Assembly (NCBI GenBank): GCA_964035545.1
Contig: OZ037771.1
Span: 3,330,128 to 3,394,127 of the forward strand
Length of the DNA: 64,000 nt
Reading direction: 5' to 3'
Origin: Bugula neritina
Taxonomy: Eukaryota; Bryozoa; Gymnolaemata; Cheilostomatida; Bugulidae
Below, in pieces: positions 48,237 through 61,539 of the stretch. The translations under genes were made by a program, and so were the position numbers. Below the pieces are notes generated by a model. The model was not told the DNA's origin and made no database searches. It worked only from the letters and a program-made list of their open reading frames with translations. Each line of letters begins with the position of its first letter. Positions within the stretch are counted from its first letter, which is position 1.

Positions 48237-50480
48237 TTATTGTTTGGAGGTAAGAATGAGAGCGACAATGAATCCGTATAGACCGAGTACTTCCGCAAAG
48301 ATAAGAATCAAGATCATACCCACAAACAACCTAAAAATTCAGCAACAAACAGTGTCACACCAAGTGATTTTACATTAAAGAACAAATAATGTTAGCAACC
48401 TGCATTTAATAGCATGAAGGTTTGGTAAAACCCCTTGAATCTTGTAAACACTCTCCATGAATGAACATCTGAAGCAAAACAAGCCCTCACCTGGGTTGTT
48501 GCGCTGTCCCTCTAACACCAGAATCTCCGACGACTCCTATAGCATAGCCGGCAGCCATCCCACTAATACCTACACTAAGTCCAGCCCCTAAGTGAGCAAA
48601 ACTCCTACAACACAGAGATGAACACTAAATCAGTATACGGGGCATGGCCGCTCACACTTCAACAGATAGCTTGTGACCGCTAACAGTTGAGGTGGCATTT
48701 CAAAACTGCAAAACACAAGATTCAAGAATTTGCCATCAATACTTACTGGAATAGTGTGTACCCGGTGGTGGGAATATTGTTAGTTATGACAGCAGCCACG
48801 ACCAGACCATAAATACCTAAGATACCAGCCATGACAACAGGGATAACGCTTCTCATGATTAGCTCAGGTCTCATAACAGACATTGCAGCGATACCTGTAC
48901 CAGACTTGGCTGTCCCATAAGCAGCGCCCATGGCTACAAAAATATTCAGTGCTGAGGTATACATCTCTTATAAATAAGCTCTACTTTTCAAGATGCATTT
49001 GATCTCATTGACAGAGTAATAAATAATTACTGACCAGCCGTTGCACCCACAAAACTATAATTTTATTTTAAATAAGAAAATGGATCCAATTACACAGAAA
49101 AAGGTGGGTAATATTTTAATACTGAGTCAAAATATTGCATCGAAAGTTGCATTTTATAATTCCGGATTTCAACTTTATGTATTTCTAGAAAATTTAAAAT
49201 ATATTTCAATTGAACGCAAGCCTTGTCCCTCTAATTATTATAATAACAATGTTAACTACCATTGCCACTTACATAAAATTTATTGTTGAACTACTTATAA
49301 CAGATTTTGCTAGTTGAGTTGATAGACTTTGAAATGATTTAACTGAGTTGGAGTCAATTTACGGCTACATCTACAGTTGAAGAATTAAAAACTAACAGTC
49401 TGTTGCCATAACAAACCAAGAATCTTCAGTTTTTGTTTGAAGTTATAACTACTGCCCATATTGACTAGTTAGTCAAGCCTGCTTGGTTTAATTATGGAGT
49501 GGTATAATAATAGCAGGCCTAACTATTTTAAATTTTAATTAGCACCAACAAATACTCTTCAGCTGTTAAAGTTATCAGAAAATCTTATTTTCATTTTGTT
49601 AGAGTTTAAAGTTAAATTGATCATCAACTAACAAAGATAAACACATTTGTAAAAGGGCGAATTTCAAAATCAAAGTGTTTGTCCAGAATAATCATAATCA
49701 CAATGACCATAATTGAATTATAGGGGAGCTATGCACATATGAACTTGAAGTGATGACAAAAAATTGACATAAAATGAACATAATGAATTTACTTTTAGCA
49801 AATTCAATCATGTATCCAAAAAAATATAACCTCTCAATCCTGTTTGGTATTACGCTTACTGTTTCATTTTTTATTCAACATAAAACTCAATCAGTAAATG
49901 AATCGCTATCATTCGTTATTAGGCTACTAGTACTAGAGTAAGAGTTCCAATAAATTTAATAAGAGTCAGTGGTTACTGATAGTGATACTGATTAGTCTTT
50001 ATTTCCGAGTGTGTCCAACTGAAGCTAAAGCAAAGGTGGCTAACCCAACTACTACTAATGGTAATTATAATACCAACAGGAAACAAGATATCAGTATACA
50101 TAATTCATATAAATATTCATAAATTAAAATAACTTAAATTTAAGTTTGACACCAAAAAACTAAAAGCAAAAGTAAAAGTAAAACTAAAAGTAAATTATCA
50201 ACTTCACGATGAAGAGGTAAAGCAAGAGTTGACTCCAAGTTCTTAAAAATTAAAGTAGCTATATAAACATAGGTATTTCTCATCTATAATTATATTAATA
50301 TTTATATCAAGTTCAACTTCGTGTTAAAGTTTAACTAAAACTTCAATGTAAAACTAAAAGTTCAACTTTTACTTTTAGTCCAAACTGAGACTTACCACTG
50401 AATGCGACAGCTGCTGTGGCGCCCATAACGCCAAAAAAGGGAGAGTACACAGGTGCACCGGCTGTGAAGGTAGCAGCCAT
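48237..50480 (-). CDS. ATP6V0C: V-type proton ATPase 16-kDa proteolipid subunit c, 159 aa
   Basis: A membrane rotor subunit of the V0 sector; its ring carries protons across vacuolar, lysosomal and secretory membranes. Four exons in frame: 50480-50396, 48933-48747, 48604-48491 and 48330-48237. The protein has four membrane helices arranged as two hairpins. Family sequences are plain: [92 protein letters not shown], and [16 protein letters not shown] with the proton-carrying Glu. The length of 159 aa is normal for the family. Intron 1 is 1.46 kb. The gene sits head to head with MRPL52, with 292 bp between the two start codons. Confidence 0.96.
50140..50390. repeat. Degenerate AAAGTAAAACT / AGTTCAACTTTT block
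   Basis: Inside ATP6V0C intron 1. Short A-rich units (AAAAGTAAAAGTAAAACTAA) and their complements (AGTTCAACTTTTACTTTTAG) alternate, giving internal inverted repeats. Similar in style to blocks near 5780-5960 and 24180-25020. Confidence 0.5.
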
Positions 50481-50772
50481 TTTAATTTTGATAAATTTCA
50501 AATATACTTTCAAGAATAAAACAAATAAATAATTAAACTACGCTCACGTCCTTTCTCGGTTACAGAGGCACTGACACTTATCGACCGTCAAATCCGTGAA
50601 GAATTGAATTGGCAATCATGTGACCAGCGAAGGCCAAGGTTGTTTCCGGCTGTAACTTACAGGAATGACTATTGGGCTAGGGTACAAAAGTAAGCCAATT
50701 AAATCAAGATGTGTTTAAACCGTAGAAAAATATTTCTCCTATAAAAAACCTGATAACAGAATCAGCTCAAGT
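50481..50772. promoter_or_regulatory. Divergent promoter region of ATP6V0C and MRPL52
   Basis: Two start codons point away from each other across 292 bp, so the two transcripts must start in or next to this stretch. The part at 50540-50660 is less AT-rich than the surroundings (CGCTCACGTCCTTTCTCGG, GGTTGTTTCCGGCTG). No TATA box stands out. This is inferred from the layout. Confidence 0.6.
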
Positions 50773-51279
50773 ATGGCTGCCTACAGGGAGATAAATAGCT
50801 TGTTTGCTTTAGCAAAACGCACAGCTACAGCTCAACCTTTTAAATTATTTTACGTTCAGAGAGTATGTTTCAACACATCTTCTCCTAATTTTAAAAAGAT
50901 TAAAAAGTTTCCCAAACACGTATCATATTATAAAATTGTTTCTGAATATGAATTAGATAGGATTGAAAAGGGCCTCTCACGCACTGGCTCGGAGTATGGC
51001 CCATTGACAGATAAATCCGACTGGTCTTTTGCTGACGGCCGAGCAGGTTACATGAGCACTGGACAGCGTCGTCGTCAACTGCAACAACGTCGTGTACTTT
51101 CCGAAGTTGCTAGCTTCCATGAATTTTTGGCTGACACCAAAATAAAGGATGCTGATATTCATAATGATAGTCACACTCACAGTTTTAAAACTAACAGTAA
51201 CAGTGATAGTAATACTAAGCTTGAACTATCTAGTGGAAACCAAGCAAATACGGAGAAAAATGTCGATGTCATAAGTTAA
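50773..51279 (+). CDS. MRPL52: Mitochondrial large ribosomal subunit protein mL52, 168 aa
   Basis: A component of the large mitochondrial ribosomal subunit. One uninterrupted coding exon. The diagnostic block is SEYGPLTDKSDWSFADGR followed by a basic QRRRQLQQRRVLSEV helix, matching the family's conserved YGPLT-x3-DWSYADGR plus arginine helix. The N-terminal about 60 residues are basic and poor in acidic residues (LFALAKRTATAQPFKLFYVQ), as expected of a mitochondrial targeting region. The C-terminal 40 residues are a low-complexity Ser/Asn/Asp tail that the family does not need. The protein is longer than the human one (about 120 aa). The start is the first ATG after the divergent promoter region shared with ATP6V0C. 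Confidence 0.85.
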   Translation: MAAYREINSLFALAKRTATAQPFKLFYVQRVCFNTSSPNFKKIKKFPKHVSYYKIVSEYELDRIEKGLSRTGSEYGPLTDKSDWSFADGRAGYMSTGQRRRQLQQRRVLSEVASFHEFLADTKIKDADIHNDSHTHSFKTNSNSDSNTKLELSSGNQANTEKNVDVIS

Positions 51280-52652
51280 TTGTGTTTCAACAAGTCTGGT
51301 TGAAGGAATTTCATCATGTGCAAAGTGAAAGTAAGTTGAAAAGTGTGTCGACTAAAACTATAAGTGTTATCATGATGCATGTTCATACTAATACTGCTAC
51401 CATTTTATTGTAGGTTTTAAATCAATTCTTAAAATCTCAAATTGAAATTTGTTTAGTTTCCAAGATCAATGTTCAAATACCGGTATGGATAAAATACTAA
51501 TTATAGACCTATGATTGAGTAATAGTAGTAGTAGTACTGGTATCCACAGAAAACTGAGTAAACACATTAAGATGATCATTTCAGGCTCAGCTGTTTCAAG
51601 TTGACTCAACTATTCATTTTGAGTGATCTAAATTGAATTATTTCCAGGTTATTGTTACTGGATTCCAATTTATGTAGAAACTCATTATTAAGTGGGCATA
51701 TTCTGATTAATTTACGAAATTGAAAGACACTGCTATTTAAATATTTTCTAATATATTTTAGCTAGTATTCATACATGTATACATCATACAAGCAAACATC
51801 ATTCTCCATCTCTTTAAAATTTTATGCATCTGGGTTCCACGGTTTTTTTTTGCAAATCTCGCTTAGCATTTTTTGTACAATTTAAAAAGTATAGAAAAAA
51901 AATTTACATAGCATCTCTTGTGTTATATAGTATAAACTTAATCATTGCTATTTTTTGTAGATTAGCTACTCTAAGGACAATTGTGTAAGCAATACAGCAT
52001 AAAGGTTGAAGAAACGATGAATCTTAACAAGTGATAGCCAACATCCCTATATTTATGGATAGTTGTGTTTTGTAAAAGTCTGCCATTTATGATATTTACT
52101 GCAAAAATAGATTACTACTGTTTTATAGTATATCTGCAATTTATGTGATCTGTACATGTTGTATTTTATTGATCCAAGTTCAAGAATTTGCATTTTCAGT
52201 AATTGTATTTAGTGAGTTGTAAAAATAAAAATGTATCTTTGTAAAATTTATAGTAAAAAATTGTATTGATGATAAAATAGTATACTGTGTGCATAGCCAT
52301 TAAGCAAAATAAAAGAGTAACAGATTGTACATAGTTGAGTGATTTAATGTTTTTCATTTATATACATATTAGTTTACTGCAACTGGAATAATCTAAAAAA
52401 ATAGAGTAATCTTTGTGGCTTCATAATAATGCCTCTTCATTAGAATAAAATATAAGATAAATGTAATGCAACATTGCATGTTGAATATGGAAGAACCAAT
52501 ATTTGATGAATTGTAATGAACTGTTAGCTATCAACAAATAGTTTTTGCAACATGTTTCCATTTTCCGACCTCTCTTCAAAAATCAAGTTTTCAGAAATGG
52601 CTACGCCTATACAATCTTTTAAGCCATTGTCCATTGATTGGAACTAAAATCA
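51280..52652. other. Convergent spacer between MRPL52 and the receptor gene
   Basis: AT-rich, with several AATAAA/AATAAAA poly(A)-like signals (near 52222 and 52310). No gene seen. Confidence 0.5.
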
Positions 52653-55600
52653 TCACCTCCTAGCATCTAGCACATTTTGGTATATGTTCTCTTCACAGTC
52701 GCTATAATTATTCTGCTGGCCAACATCGTCATATGCTTGCTGTTGGTCATCATATGCTTGCTGTTGGTCATCATATGCTTGCTGTTGGTCATCATATGCT
52801 TGCTGTTGGTCATCATATGCTTGCTGTTGGTCGTCATATGCTTGCTCTTGGTCATAATTTCCTACGTGTTGATCCGTTGTGCCAGTATTGCTAGCAGCAT
52901 AAGTGTATTCCTCTTCACAAGGCTCTCTCTCAGCAACTGCTGGTGATTTGCTGTAATTAGCAGCGGCTTGTAACAACTTAATAGTGTGTTGAAGGCCCTT
53001 TGCAACTGGAGCATTAGTATAACCGTGTCCAGTCTGATTAGTATTAGTATCACTTGTAGTTGCTTGAGAGTTTTCAGTCATCGACAGGTAGGAGGGCTGT
53101 TGGTTGCTGCCATCCATTGGTAAATAAACTTGTTGTGACTCTCTATTAGCTGGTGTTTGCATTTGACTCTCTGTTGGACGTCTTGGGCTAACAATTTCAT
53201 TGTTCTCATATATTTCTTGTTCAACAACTGTAGGAGATGGTGAGAAATTTTCATACACTTCTTGAGTAGATGAATCTTGCATTTCCACATTTTCATAATC
53301 TTCTAAATTCTGGTCATCAATCTAAATTACAAGAACACAAGTTTTTCCTACAAAATTGCGACTGATGACTATAGGCTATGCATTCTGTATATTACTATTC
53401 TATATAATATATATTAATATATAGTTTTTTTAAAACAAGTTAGAAATAGTAAAAGATAATCACTGTACTAACTGGGAGTATACGTTAGAAGGCCATCAGA
53501 ACTTTCAAAGCTATGATAAATTAATTTTAGTAACATAACCTTGTTCAAAATAAATTAGCAAAAAATCCTACAGCCACAAAATTGCCTTTCTCTTGTTGGC
53601 TCATGTTTAAGCTGGGAACAATATAATATTTTCTATAGGATTATCTGCATTTATAATAGTTGCATGTCTTATTTCATTGTTAGAGAAAAGTTGTTAGCAG
53701 CGAAATGTGCACACAGGTGCACACAATATAAATAGGCTGTTTATTATAAAATGTGAATTGTGAAAGAATATATAGAGTGGTAGAGGGTTTTAATTATGAA
53801 GGTACGAAAAACTTAAACCCGGAGCATTTATGAAAAATACATGTTTTAGCTGTTGATATTTTTACCTACCACCATAAATTTGGTGGTAAAACAAGCCATT
53901 TTAAGGATAATCGCCTTTCATCAAGAAAAACTCTAAAAACATTGACATAAGTACCTGGGATTGCAGGGGTTGCAGGGGTTGTATGCTGTCTACTACACCA
54001 TAGTCATCCGCTGGTGGAACGTGAACTCCCTAACAAAAGAGGAAAGAAACATTATCCTCTACTCTCGGACAACACACTATGCATGCATACAATGAGAAGG
54101 CATCAGTTCTGTGACAGCTTTTAAAAAATAATCTACAGACTCCAACAAATGTAAAAAATCTGCATAATGTCACAAAATTTACAAAGTGCACACATGTGTA
54201 GTTTGTAGGTTGTCCCATTTTGATCAACATGTTATATACAATTCAAGCTGAAGATGCATTCATGCTATATGCTATTTATTAGTATGCTTAAGTTATTAAT
54301 ATTACCGGGAGAAAACATTTCTTTATATTGAGAACCTTTGAGTTGAAAAAATAAAAAAAGATCACATGAAAACATATTATCTGATTGGTTCTCTCAGTTA
54401 AGATATGATTGGAGAAAAGTCACTTGAGGTCTGAACACAATTTGAGAAGTTTGTGGCAAGAAAAGAAAGTTAAACTTAAAATTTAGTTGCTTGACCAATA
54501 GTCTGCAAGTGGGTATTGCGAAGTAAGTTTACTTTTGCTTTTCCAGCTGTTCAATAAAATGCAGTTCACTAAGTTCACTAGCTATTTAACTAACACTGAT
54601 TATCAAACTCAAGACAGTAGTCCATCTCGAGAACTTCCTTGCTTTTGTTTGCAGCAAAACATGAGACAGTAACTCTTAAACGAAATAATTTAGTACCTCA
54701 TTCTGTTTCTTGCTAGCTACTAAAATTTAAATTTTCAGTGATTCACTAATAATCAAAATGAAGAAATTATAAGTTGTTAGTTACAATATTTATAGCACCC
54801 CATGCACCACTAGAAGGTTATAAATAGAATTATTGAATAGATTAGTAAAAGATGTAGGAATATTTATTAGATTATTGGAGAGTGTTAGAGCATGTCATGC
54901 TTTAGTAAAAGAAGCATAAGGATGCGTTGTGTTGCTATATCGTTGTATATCCATCATTGGTGAGATGTATCATGCTTTATTAGAAGGTGTAGAAGTATAT
55001 TTCATTACATTCTTAGTGAGTATGAAAACATCTAATGCATTGTTATCTGCTAACCTGTACCGTCCCTTTCGATCCCTTGTAATCATTAAATTTAGTAGGC
55101 CTTCTATTACTTAAATTTTTCAATGAAGGGCGGGCAAATCTTGAACTTCCTTTTTTATCACCAAGCTCTTCTTTCTAAAAGAACAGAGTTAGGATTGTTC
55201 ATCATGAATTTGTAGATTTTACCTAAATCTAAAATTTCTGCTCAACACCTAGGTTTGTAATATTATTGGAAATTCCAACAAGTCCTTCAACATATAACAG
55301 TCTAAATATATTGCATATAAATTTCAGAACTGAGCTAATAAGTTATGATTTAATATTGTTTTTTTTATTCACTTTGTACCCTGAAAAATACTTGCTGGTG
55401 AAACTTTCTATACGTGAAGTTAGCAAAGGAGTTGTGCATACGTGTGGGGTGCAGCTAAATCTGATTAATTCAGATGCTGATTGTGTAATCTATTCAAAAA
55501 TTATACGTATAACTATAATGATTTCATAGCTCTTCGATACAAAATAACTATTAGAAGATACTTTTGATTTAACTAAGACTGTATAATAACATATAACATG

Positions 55601-58600
55601 AAACAAGTTCTACTTTGTAAGAGACACAGAATTTTACATTGAAAAAGATTTTAAAAACTGGGTCAACATCATTTTTCTCAACATTTATATAATGACGGTC
55701 AATATCAACCAATAATGCAGCAGCGAATAATTCAGCTATAGCAGTTGTTTACTAACATTTGGGACCAAAGGTTTTATCTAATCATATGCAAATAACTTAC
55801 TTGCCATTTAATACTGATTCATTGTTTAACAGTTTGAGCAAAAAATAAAGGATTTTAATAAACAAATTATATATCTAAACAAGCAGCACATTTATTCTCA
55901 GCTGTTTTATTCATTTTGTTGGAACATCGTAAAAAATTCAAAACATTCATTTTCAAACAAATTATGCAATGAGCGAAATCATTTGTATTTCAGTATAACC
56001 ACGTTTAAATTTTTCTTTATTATTTCACCATAAAGTATTTGTGCTTTGTTTAACAGTCTGATTATTCAAAGGCTTGTTGGTTATTAAGTGTTAACAAAGT
56101 TATTATCTCTACATGAAGCGAACCAATCTGCTAGGTGGAACTGCAGTTTAACTTCCTGGTTTATTAGTCATCAGAGAGTTGGGGTAATTTTGTTGGTACA
56201 AAGAGAATTGAAAGCAGACAATACGCAGTATGAAGTATTCCTACGCGGTATTCTTCCACGAATTACAGTCGTGAAAATGGGAAAAAATACTTTCCCTTTA
56301 TCCAATAGAATAGAATTAGTTTTAGCATTGTAGGCCCGAACAGTAGTTCATATTTCGCGTATTATCTTCAATCATTCTATAGGTGCTTATCCTTAATTCT
56401 CAAGTACTTGTAAAACTGTATAATAATTATTATATTTTCAAAACAAATTCACCTCTTTACAACATTTTCTACATTTTCAATAGAATTTTATTCTTTTTAC
56501 TTATTTGCTTTAAAGTTCTTCAATAATACTATATAGCAAAGAAAATTATTATTATTACGCGAAAGAAAATACACCTCTAAGGACTATAAAGATCTAAAAT
56601 AGCAACACACCTAGCATGCACGTGGCACACCTCTTATATTATATATTATGGCGATGTAATACAGTGTAAGATGATGCAAGAAAGAGCATCATAATTGCCC
56701 TTTTATAGCCCTCTTATAAACCCTTACCATCTGGGGTACTCACAGGGTACAAACCCTTTAGCATCTGGGGCACTCACAGGGATATAAATTTTATATAAGA
56801 GTGTCATTGCACTAGTACTAAATACATAATATAATTAAGGAGATATTTAGTATTTGTGTTGCAATGTCACAGTTACTTACAAATTTATCCAATGTACGCA
56901 CAGAAAGTATTTCAAGTGCATACATTTTAGATTATTACAAAAAAATATGATTTGTGAAGTTTTTATTTGATCTGTTTAAAGAATAAATGCATCAATAGAG
57001 AAATAATACTCACACCAGGTGGTGAATTGGTCACTTCTGGGTTTCTTCTTCTACATCTTTTACAACAAACCGCAACAAGTATAATAACCAATATCAGAAC
57101 AGCCCCTGCTGGAGGTATAACAACAAGAAGGTAGAAGTTTGGAACAAAAGGAACGCATTTTCCGTCACCAGTAACTTCATATATCTTAAAGAGCAGCTTG
57201 TTGCAGGGATCTTTTTTGGTAGGCGCAGCAGTTGTGCTAGAGAATGCAGTAGTGGTTTGGTCAACACTTGTGGTTGGCATGAAAATTGCTATGCATTTGG
57301 ACGAAATCAGTTCATAACCACATGGACAGCTTCGCACGCAGGTATTGTTGTATACATATGTCTCATTACAAGAGGCTGAGGGTAGAGTTGTGGTACCATT
57401 AACACATGTATCATTTACCACTTGACACCCAGAAACTGTTTCTAACGGGGATTCAATTTTGCATCCTGAATGATGAGTGTCATTTTTTTCTGTGCAGCAC
57501 ATAATGTTCTGGGAACTGTTGCAATAGAAGACTGTAGGTAAGACCATGGTGGTGTTCTGGCTACTGTACGTAGTACTGCCATAATTGGTTAAACTAACAG
57601 TTGTGCAATTGTCTGAATGACAACTACAGTTCGGGTATGTTGGATGTGTTTCCCCCTGTAAAATAGTCAACAAATTTTGAAGGATGTAATATGATGCATA
57701 AAGTAACAAAGAATAGGAGTTTGATTAATTAACAAGTAAACAACAAGCAATTATGAATAATTTGTAATAATGATTAGCCAAATACTAAATAACAACTGTT
57801 TGGTTTAGAAATGAATTAGCAAATCAGGCAGTCAGGAAAAGCAAGGAGTTATCTTTCCTTGTCAACAGAGCATGGTACCCTTTTATCAATAGCCAAACCT
57901 AACATTAACTGCCACATAAACATGTTATCTTTTTAAGCTAGTTCAATGTATTTGAAATACTCGAGGCAAATGATCTAACAAATAAATAACTTAGTCTAAA
58001 AGGCCATGGTAGATTCTAGATTATATAGTCTGCGTTGTCTACAGTCTTTTTAGCTTTCAAATTCATTTAAAAAAATATATTAAACACATTTTTGAATAAA
58101 AAATGTTTGTCCCAGATGAGTCACTTTCTTATAAAATATCAAATTATCTCTTAGCATAAAACATACAAGTTGATAAAGAAAGCAAATAAACTTTGGCTAC
58201 AATTTGCATTACTTAAACTGTATGCTTACTTTCACTGGAGTGCCTTACCTACATATATACACAAGTTCTCTCTCTTTCATATATAGTGGTTTATGATAGT
58301 TATTGTCATAGTTAGCAATACAGAATAGTTGTAACTATTGGCTATATAACTTTCTAACAGGGTTAGGCTGTTATAACTAAGGACATTATAGTTCTATCTA
58401 GAGTCTATCTTATAGCAATGTTCATGCAGCTGGTAGCTTTACGTGGCCCATGAACTACGTTCGTAGGTTCTGTTTTCATCACAAGATCACATTAATAGTC
58501 TCATGTTCTAATATTTCCTGTTGATAAAAAGTAATGCGCATTGTTGCTTCACAGCGATAAGAAATGACAGAGGCTGTGACAATTTGATAATGACTTTGGC

Positions 58601-59938
58601 ATGCACAGTATATTATAATCTACTGTGTTATGTTGTAATATATAAGGAAATGTGATGCATCAAATGCCCTATCCTAATTCACACATTGTTTCAGCAATTC
58701 ACAAAATTTAATTGAAAATGAGTTAACAGTATGGCATTTGCTAAAAAAAACTATAATGCGTAAACCAAGCCTGTCTGTCAAAACCTGGCCTGTAAATTAG
58801 CTTTTTTCCTTGTTTATCATCACTCACAATATTCACAAAGGGTTCGTGGTTGAAGCATTTCATGGGAAGACTACTCAGCTTACTTATTATATCTTCGCAT
58901 TTATATGCTATAATTATTAATAATACTTTCACAAGTTTGATAAAAGTTTAGAAAGTCACTGCAGTTATAAAATATTGTCCGAAATAACTCAAATGCTGTA
59001 CTGCAACAACGAGCATTAAAAATCACTATAAATCTGTGACAGTCTACCATATGTTTATCATCTATATTCTATAACATCATAATGTTTATCATTTTATGTA
59101 TTTGTAACCACTTCACAGCATGCATTACTTGTAGCTTTAAGGAAGATGGCTTGAAACTGTACACTGATAAGATTGAGTTACAAACTAGTTTATAGTGGTT
59201 TATGATTTGTAATAAAACACTATCATCAGAAAATGTTACATAACATTGTAGAGTTTAGATAGTATGTAGTGGTGTGATGTAGCAGAGCAGTTACATGTAC
59301 AATCTCTGAATCTGTTTTAGACTCAGTACCAATATCCTATATATGGAATCTTGTTGTTTCTACATGATTTATAACCAATTCAGACAAACAACTATAACTT
59401 TCAATAATTAGTCTAATAATAATAATAGCATCAAATGCTTGTCTTCCCCAAAGAAAACTCAACAGTTGTACTATATGTTAATTTTTTAATTACCATTATC
59501 ATTATCACTTTGAAACTTCGATAACAATTCAAAAGAGAGAACTGGAGCTGCTTTAATGACTCATTACAGCAGAACCTTTTTGAACTTGAAGTACTTCAAG
59601 TCTAAACTTGTTGTCCAATTCAAGTCACCAAATCTAGTTTGTAGCTATGCACATTCAAGTCATTAAATTTAGTTTGTAGCTACGTTTAAGTCACCAAGTC
59701 TACCAGGTGACACCTGTTTAAATTCAAGTAATCAAGTCTAACTCTAGCGCTCTGATACATTCAAGTATACATAGGCTACATGATTGAGAATGGAGCAATA
59801 TTGGCTACGACCTCCAACACGATATACACAGAATTCGCTACACACCCGCACTAAGAGAAGCTGTAAGAAAACCAGGAGTAGTCCAACGGTGATGCTGCTT
59901 TTCCATCTGCGGTCAACTGATGAAGTTGCTGACACCAT
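52653..59938 (-). CDS. Single-pass receptor-like protein with phosphotyrosine docking tail, 530 aa
   Basis: Five exons join in frame: 59938-59846, 57655-57016, 55170-55055, 54029-53955 and 53321-52653. Exon 1 encodes a signal-type stretch (VGLLLVFLQLLLVR). The extracellular part (to about residue 203) is Cys-rich, has many N-glycosylation sequons (NCT, NTT, NSS, NDT, NGT, NET), a PCGYELISSKC module and a Thr/Ser-rich stalk. One membrane helix (about 205-227) is followed by CCKRCRRR. The tail of about 300 residues carries tyrosine motifs: YENV317, YENF331, YENN346, YTNA409 and YQNV522 (Grb2 SH2 type), and YLPM374 and YLSM386 (PI3K p85 type). It then has six AYDDQQQ heptads (469-505). No kinase domain is present. 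It looks like a receptor or scaffold that is phosphorylated by a tyrosine kinase. I recognise no orthologue. Exon 1 is the least secure part, because the 2.2-kb first intron could hide others. Confidence 0.7.
52727..52850. repeat. 21-bp coding tandem repeat in the receptor tail
   Basis: Six near-identical 21-bp units (CATATGCTTGCTGTTGGTCAT and close variants on the plus strand) encode AYDDQQQ on the minus strand. Near-identity at the DNA level points to recent expansion. Confidence 0.9.
56690..56795 (+). mobile_element. SINE 3' fragment with internal duplication
   Basis: Matches the end of the 17683 family (AAGAGCATCATAATTGCCC, AAACCCTTACCATCTGGGGT). The segment CATCTGGGG(T/C)ACTCACAGGG occurs twice in tandem. 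In the large intron between receptor exons 57016 and 55170. Confidence 0.65.
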
Positions 59939-60985
59939 GTTGCATCTGTCTTCTGCAAGTCTCCCACAGGTGAGCGCTGACTTTAACAAGGAAAGCAGAC
60001 TGCGCAATGAGGGCTCCACAGAACGTAATACTTGAGTTTTTATCAGCAGTGAGCTTCAAGTCTCTATACTGTTTACTAAGCAAATATACTTATGCCTCCT
60101 CCTGATATCATACCACTGCTGATAGTGCTTCAAACTTCCTTATTCCACTAACAAACGTTCTGAGCTCCCACTATAACCTTAGCCAGCCAATCACATTGTC
60201 TTTTACATCGAAGCTCTCTGGACATGTATTTTCAATAGCTTTTGGGAAAACAGCTACTACTAGTAAATGGCTTTAGCCTCTTGACCTTCCTCATTGTGTA
60301 GCCTAAGTTCTTATGACTAGTGTGGGGAGAGGGGGTAGAGCATCAGTCCCGTAAATGTGACATGTAAACAGCTATATAGCAAGCAGACGCAGAACTGGAT
60401 GAACAATCATATTACAAAGTACAAAGCAAATATTATGGCTCTACCAACCCGATTGTTAAACTGAAAGAACTTGATTGCTATTATGAGTTGAAAATTCCTT
60501 TCACAGCCACAGCAAGGATAGCAAAAGATGTTGAAAGTGTTTGTATTCATGGAGTTTGTAGGGCGTTTTCTGTGTTCATACAATTCAAAGAGAATTTTTT
60601 GACACAACAAAAGATGTTTAGCTTCTTTGAGTACATTCAAATGGAGTTTAGAATTAGTATCCCTAATTAGGGATGAGTCATATCTAGTGAGCATATTGGT
60701 CTAGCAGGAACCTATAACTAATCCAGGAAAAACAAGTGGCATTAAACAACCGGAGTGCCTCATAATGTAGTCATCCTATATTACAAATGAATGAAATGCA
60801 GTGAAGTAACTTACTAATTGGGAGGGGAAGAGAGAAAGGGCAAAGGTGGGAAGAGCAGTAACAGGAGATTTGAGGTCATACAATGTTTAGACTAATAAAT
60901 AATGAAAGTGTATTAATAGTTTATAAATATCTCCAGAAAAAGGTGATTGACATCATACAATAAAAAGTTGCAGTCTACCAGATGC

Positions 60986-61382
60986 GTATGCTACATGCTA
61001 CATGCTACATGCTACATGTTACATGCTACATGTTACATGCTACATGCTACATGCTACATGCTAAATGCTACATGCTACATGCTACATGCTATATGCATAC
61101 ATGCTACATGCTACATGCTACATGCTACATGCTACATGCTAAATGCTACATGCTACATGCTACATGCTACATGCTACATGCTACATGCTACATGCTACAT
61201 GCTACATGCTACATGCTACATTCTACATGCTAAATGCTACATGCTACATGCTACATGCTACATGCTACATGCTACATGCTACATGCTACATGCTACATGC
61301 TACATGCTACATGTTACATGTTACATGCTATATGCTACATGCTATATACTACATGCTACATGCTACATACTATATACTACAT
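60986..61382. repeat. 7-bp satellite ATGCTAC, about 56 copies
   Basis: Nearly perfect ATGCTAC units for almost 400 bp, with rare variants (ATGTTAC, ATGCTAA, ATGCTAT). Because 7 is not a multiple of 3, all three plus-strand frames stay open and repeat HATCYML, giving false open frames. Confidence 0.95.
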
Positions 61383-61539
61383 GTTTTCAAACAAAGAGGA
61401 ACTGAAACAAACCAAGTTTTTTACTAAAAAGTACATGTAATTATATACAAAAACTAAACTTTCAACCTATATTACATGCGCCTATCTTTTATCCTTTGCC
61501 CTATATCCTGTATTATATTCCAATGTACCCTATATGCTA

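Noticed and set aside
52677-52946. Plus-strand ICLLLV-repeat protein
   Set aside because: Complement of the AYDDQQQ coding repeat of the receptor.
56088-56333. Plus-strand 81-aa open frame
   Set aside because: No domain, no splice context, and it lies in the receptor intron on the other strand.
60947-61440. Cys/His/Tyr-rich repeat proteins of up to 152 aa
   Set aside because: Produced by the 7-bp satellite, which is open in all plus-strand frames.
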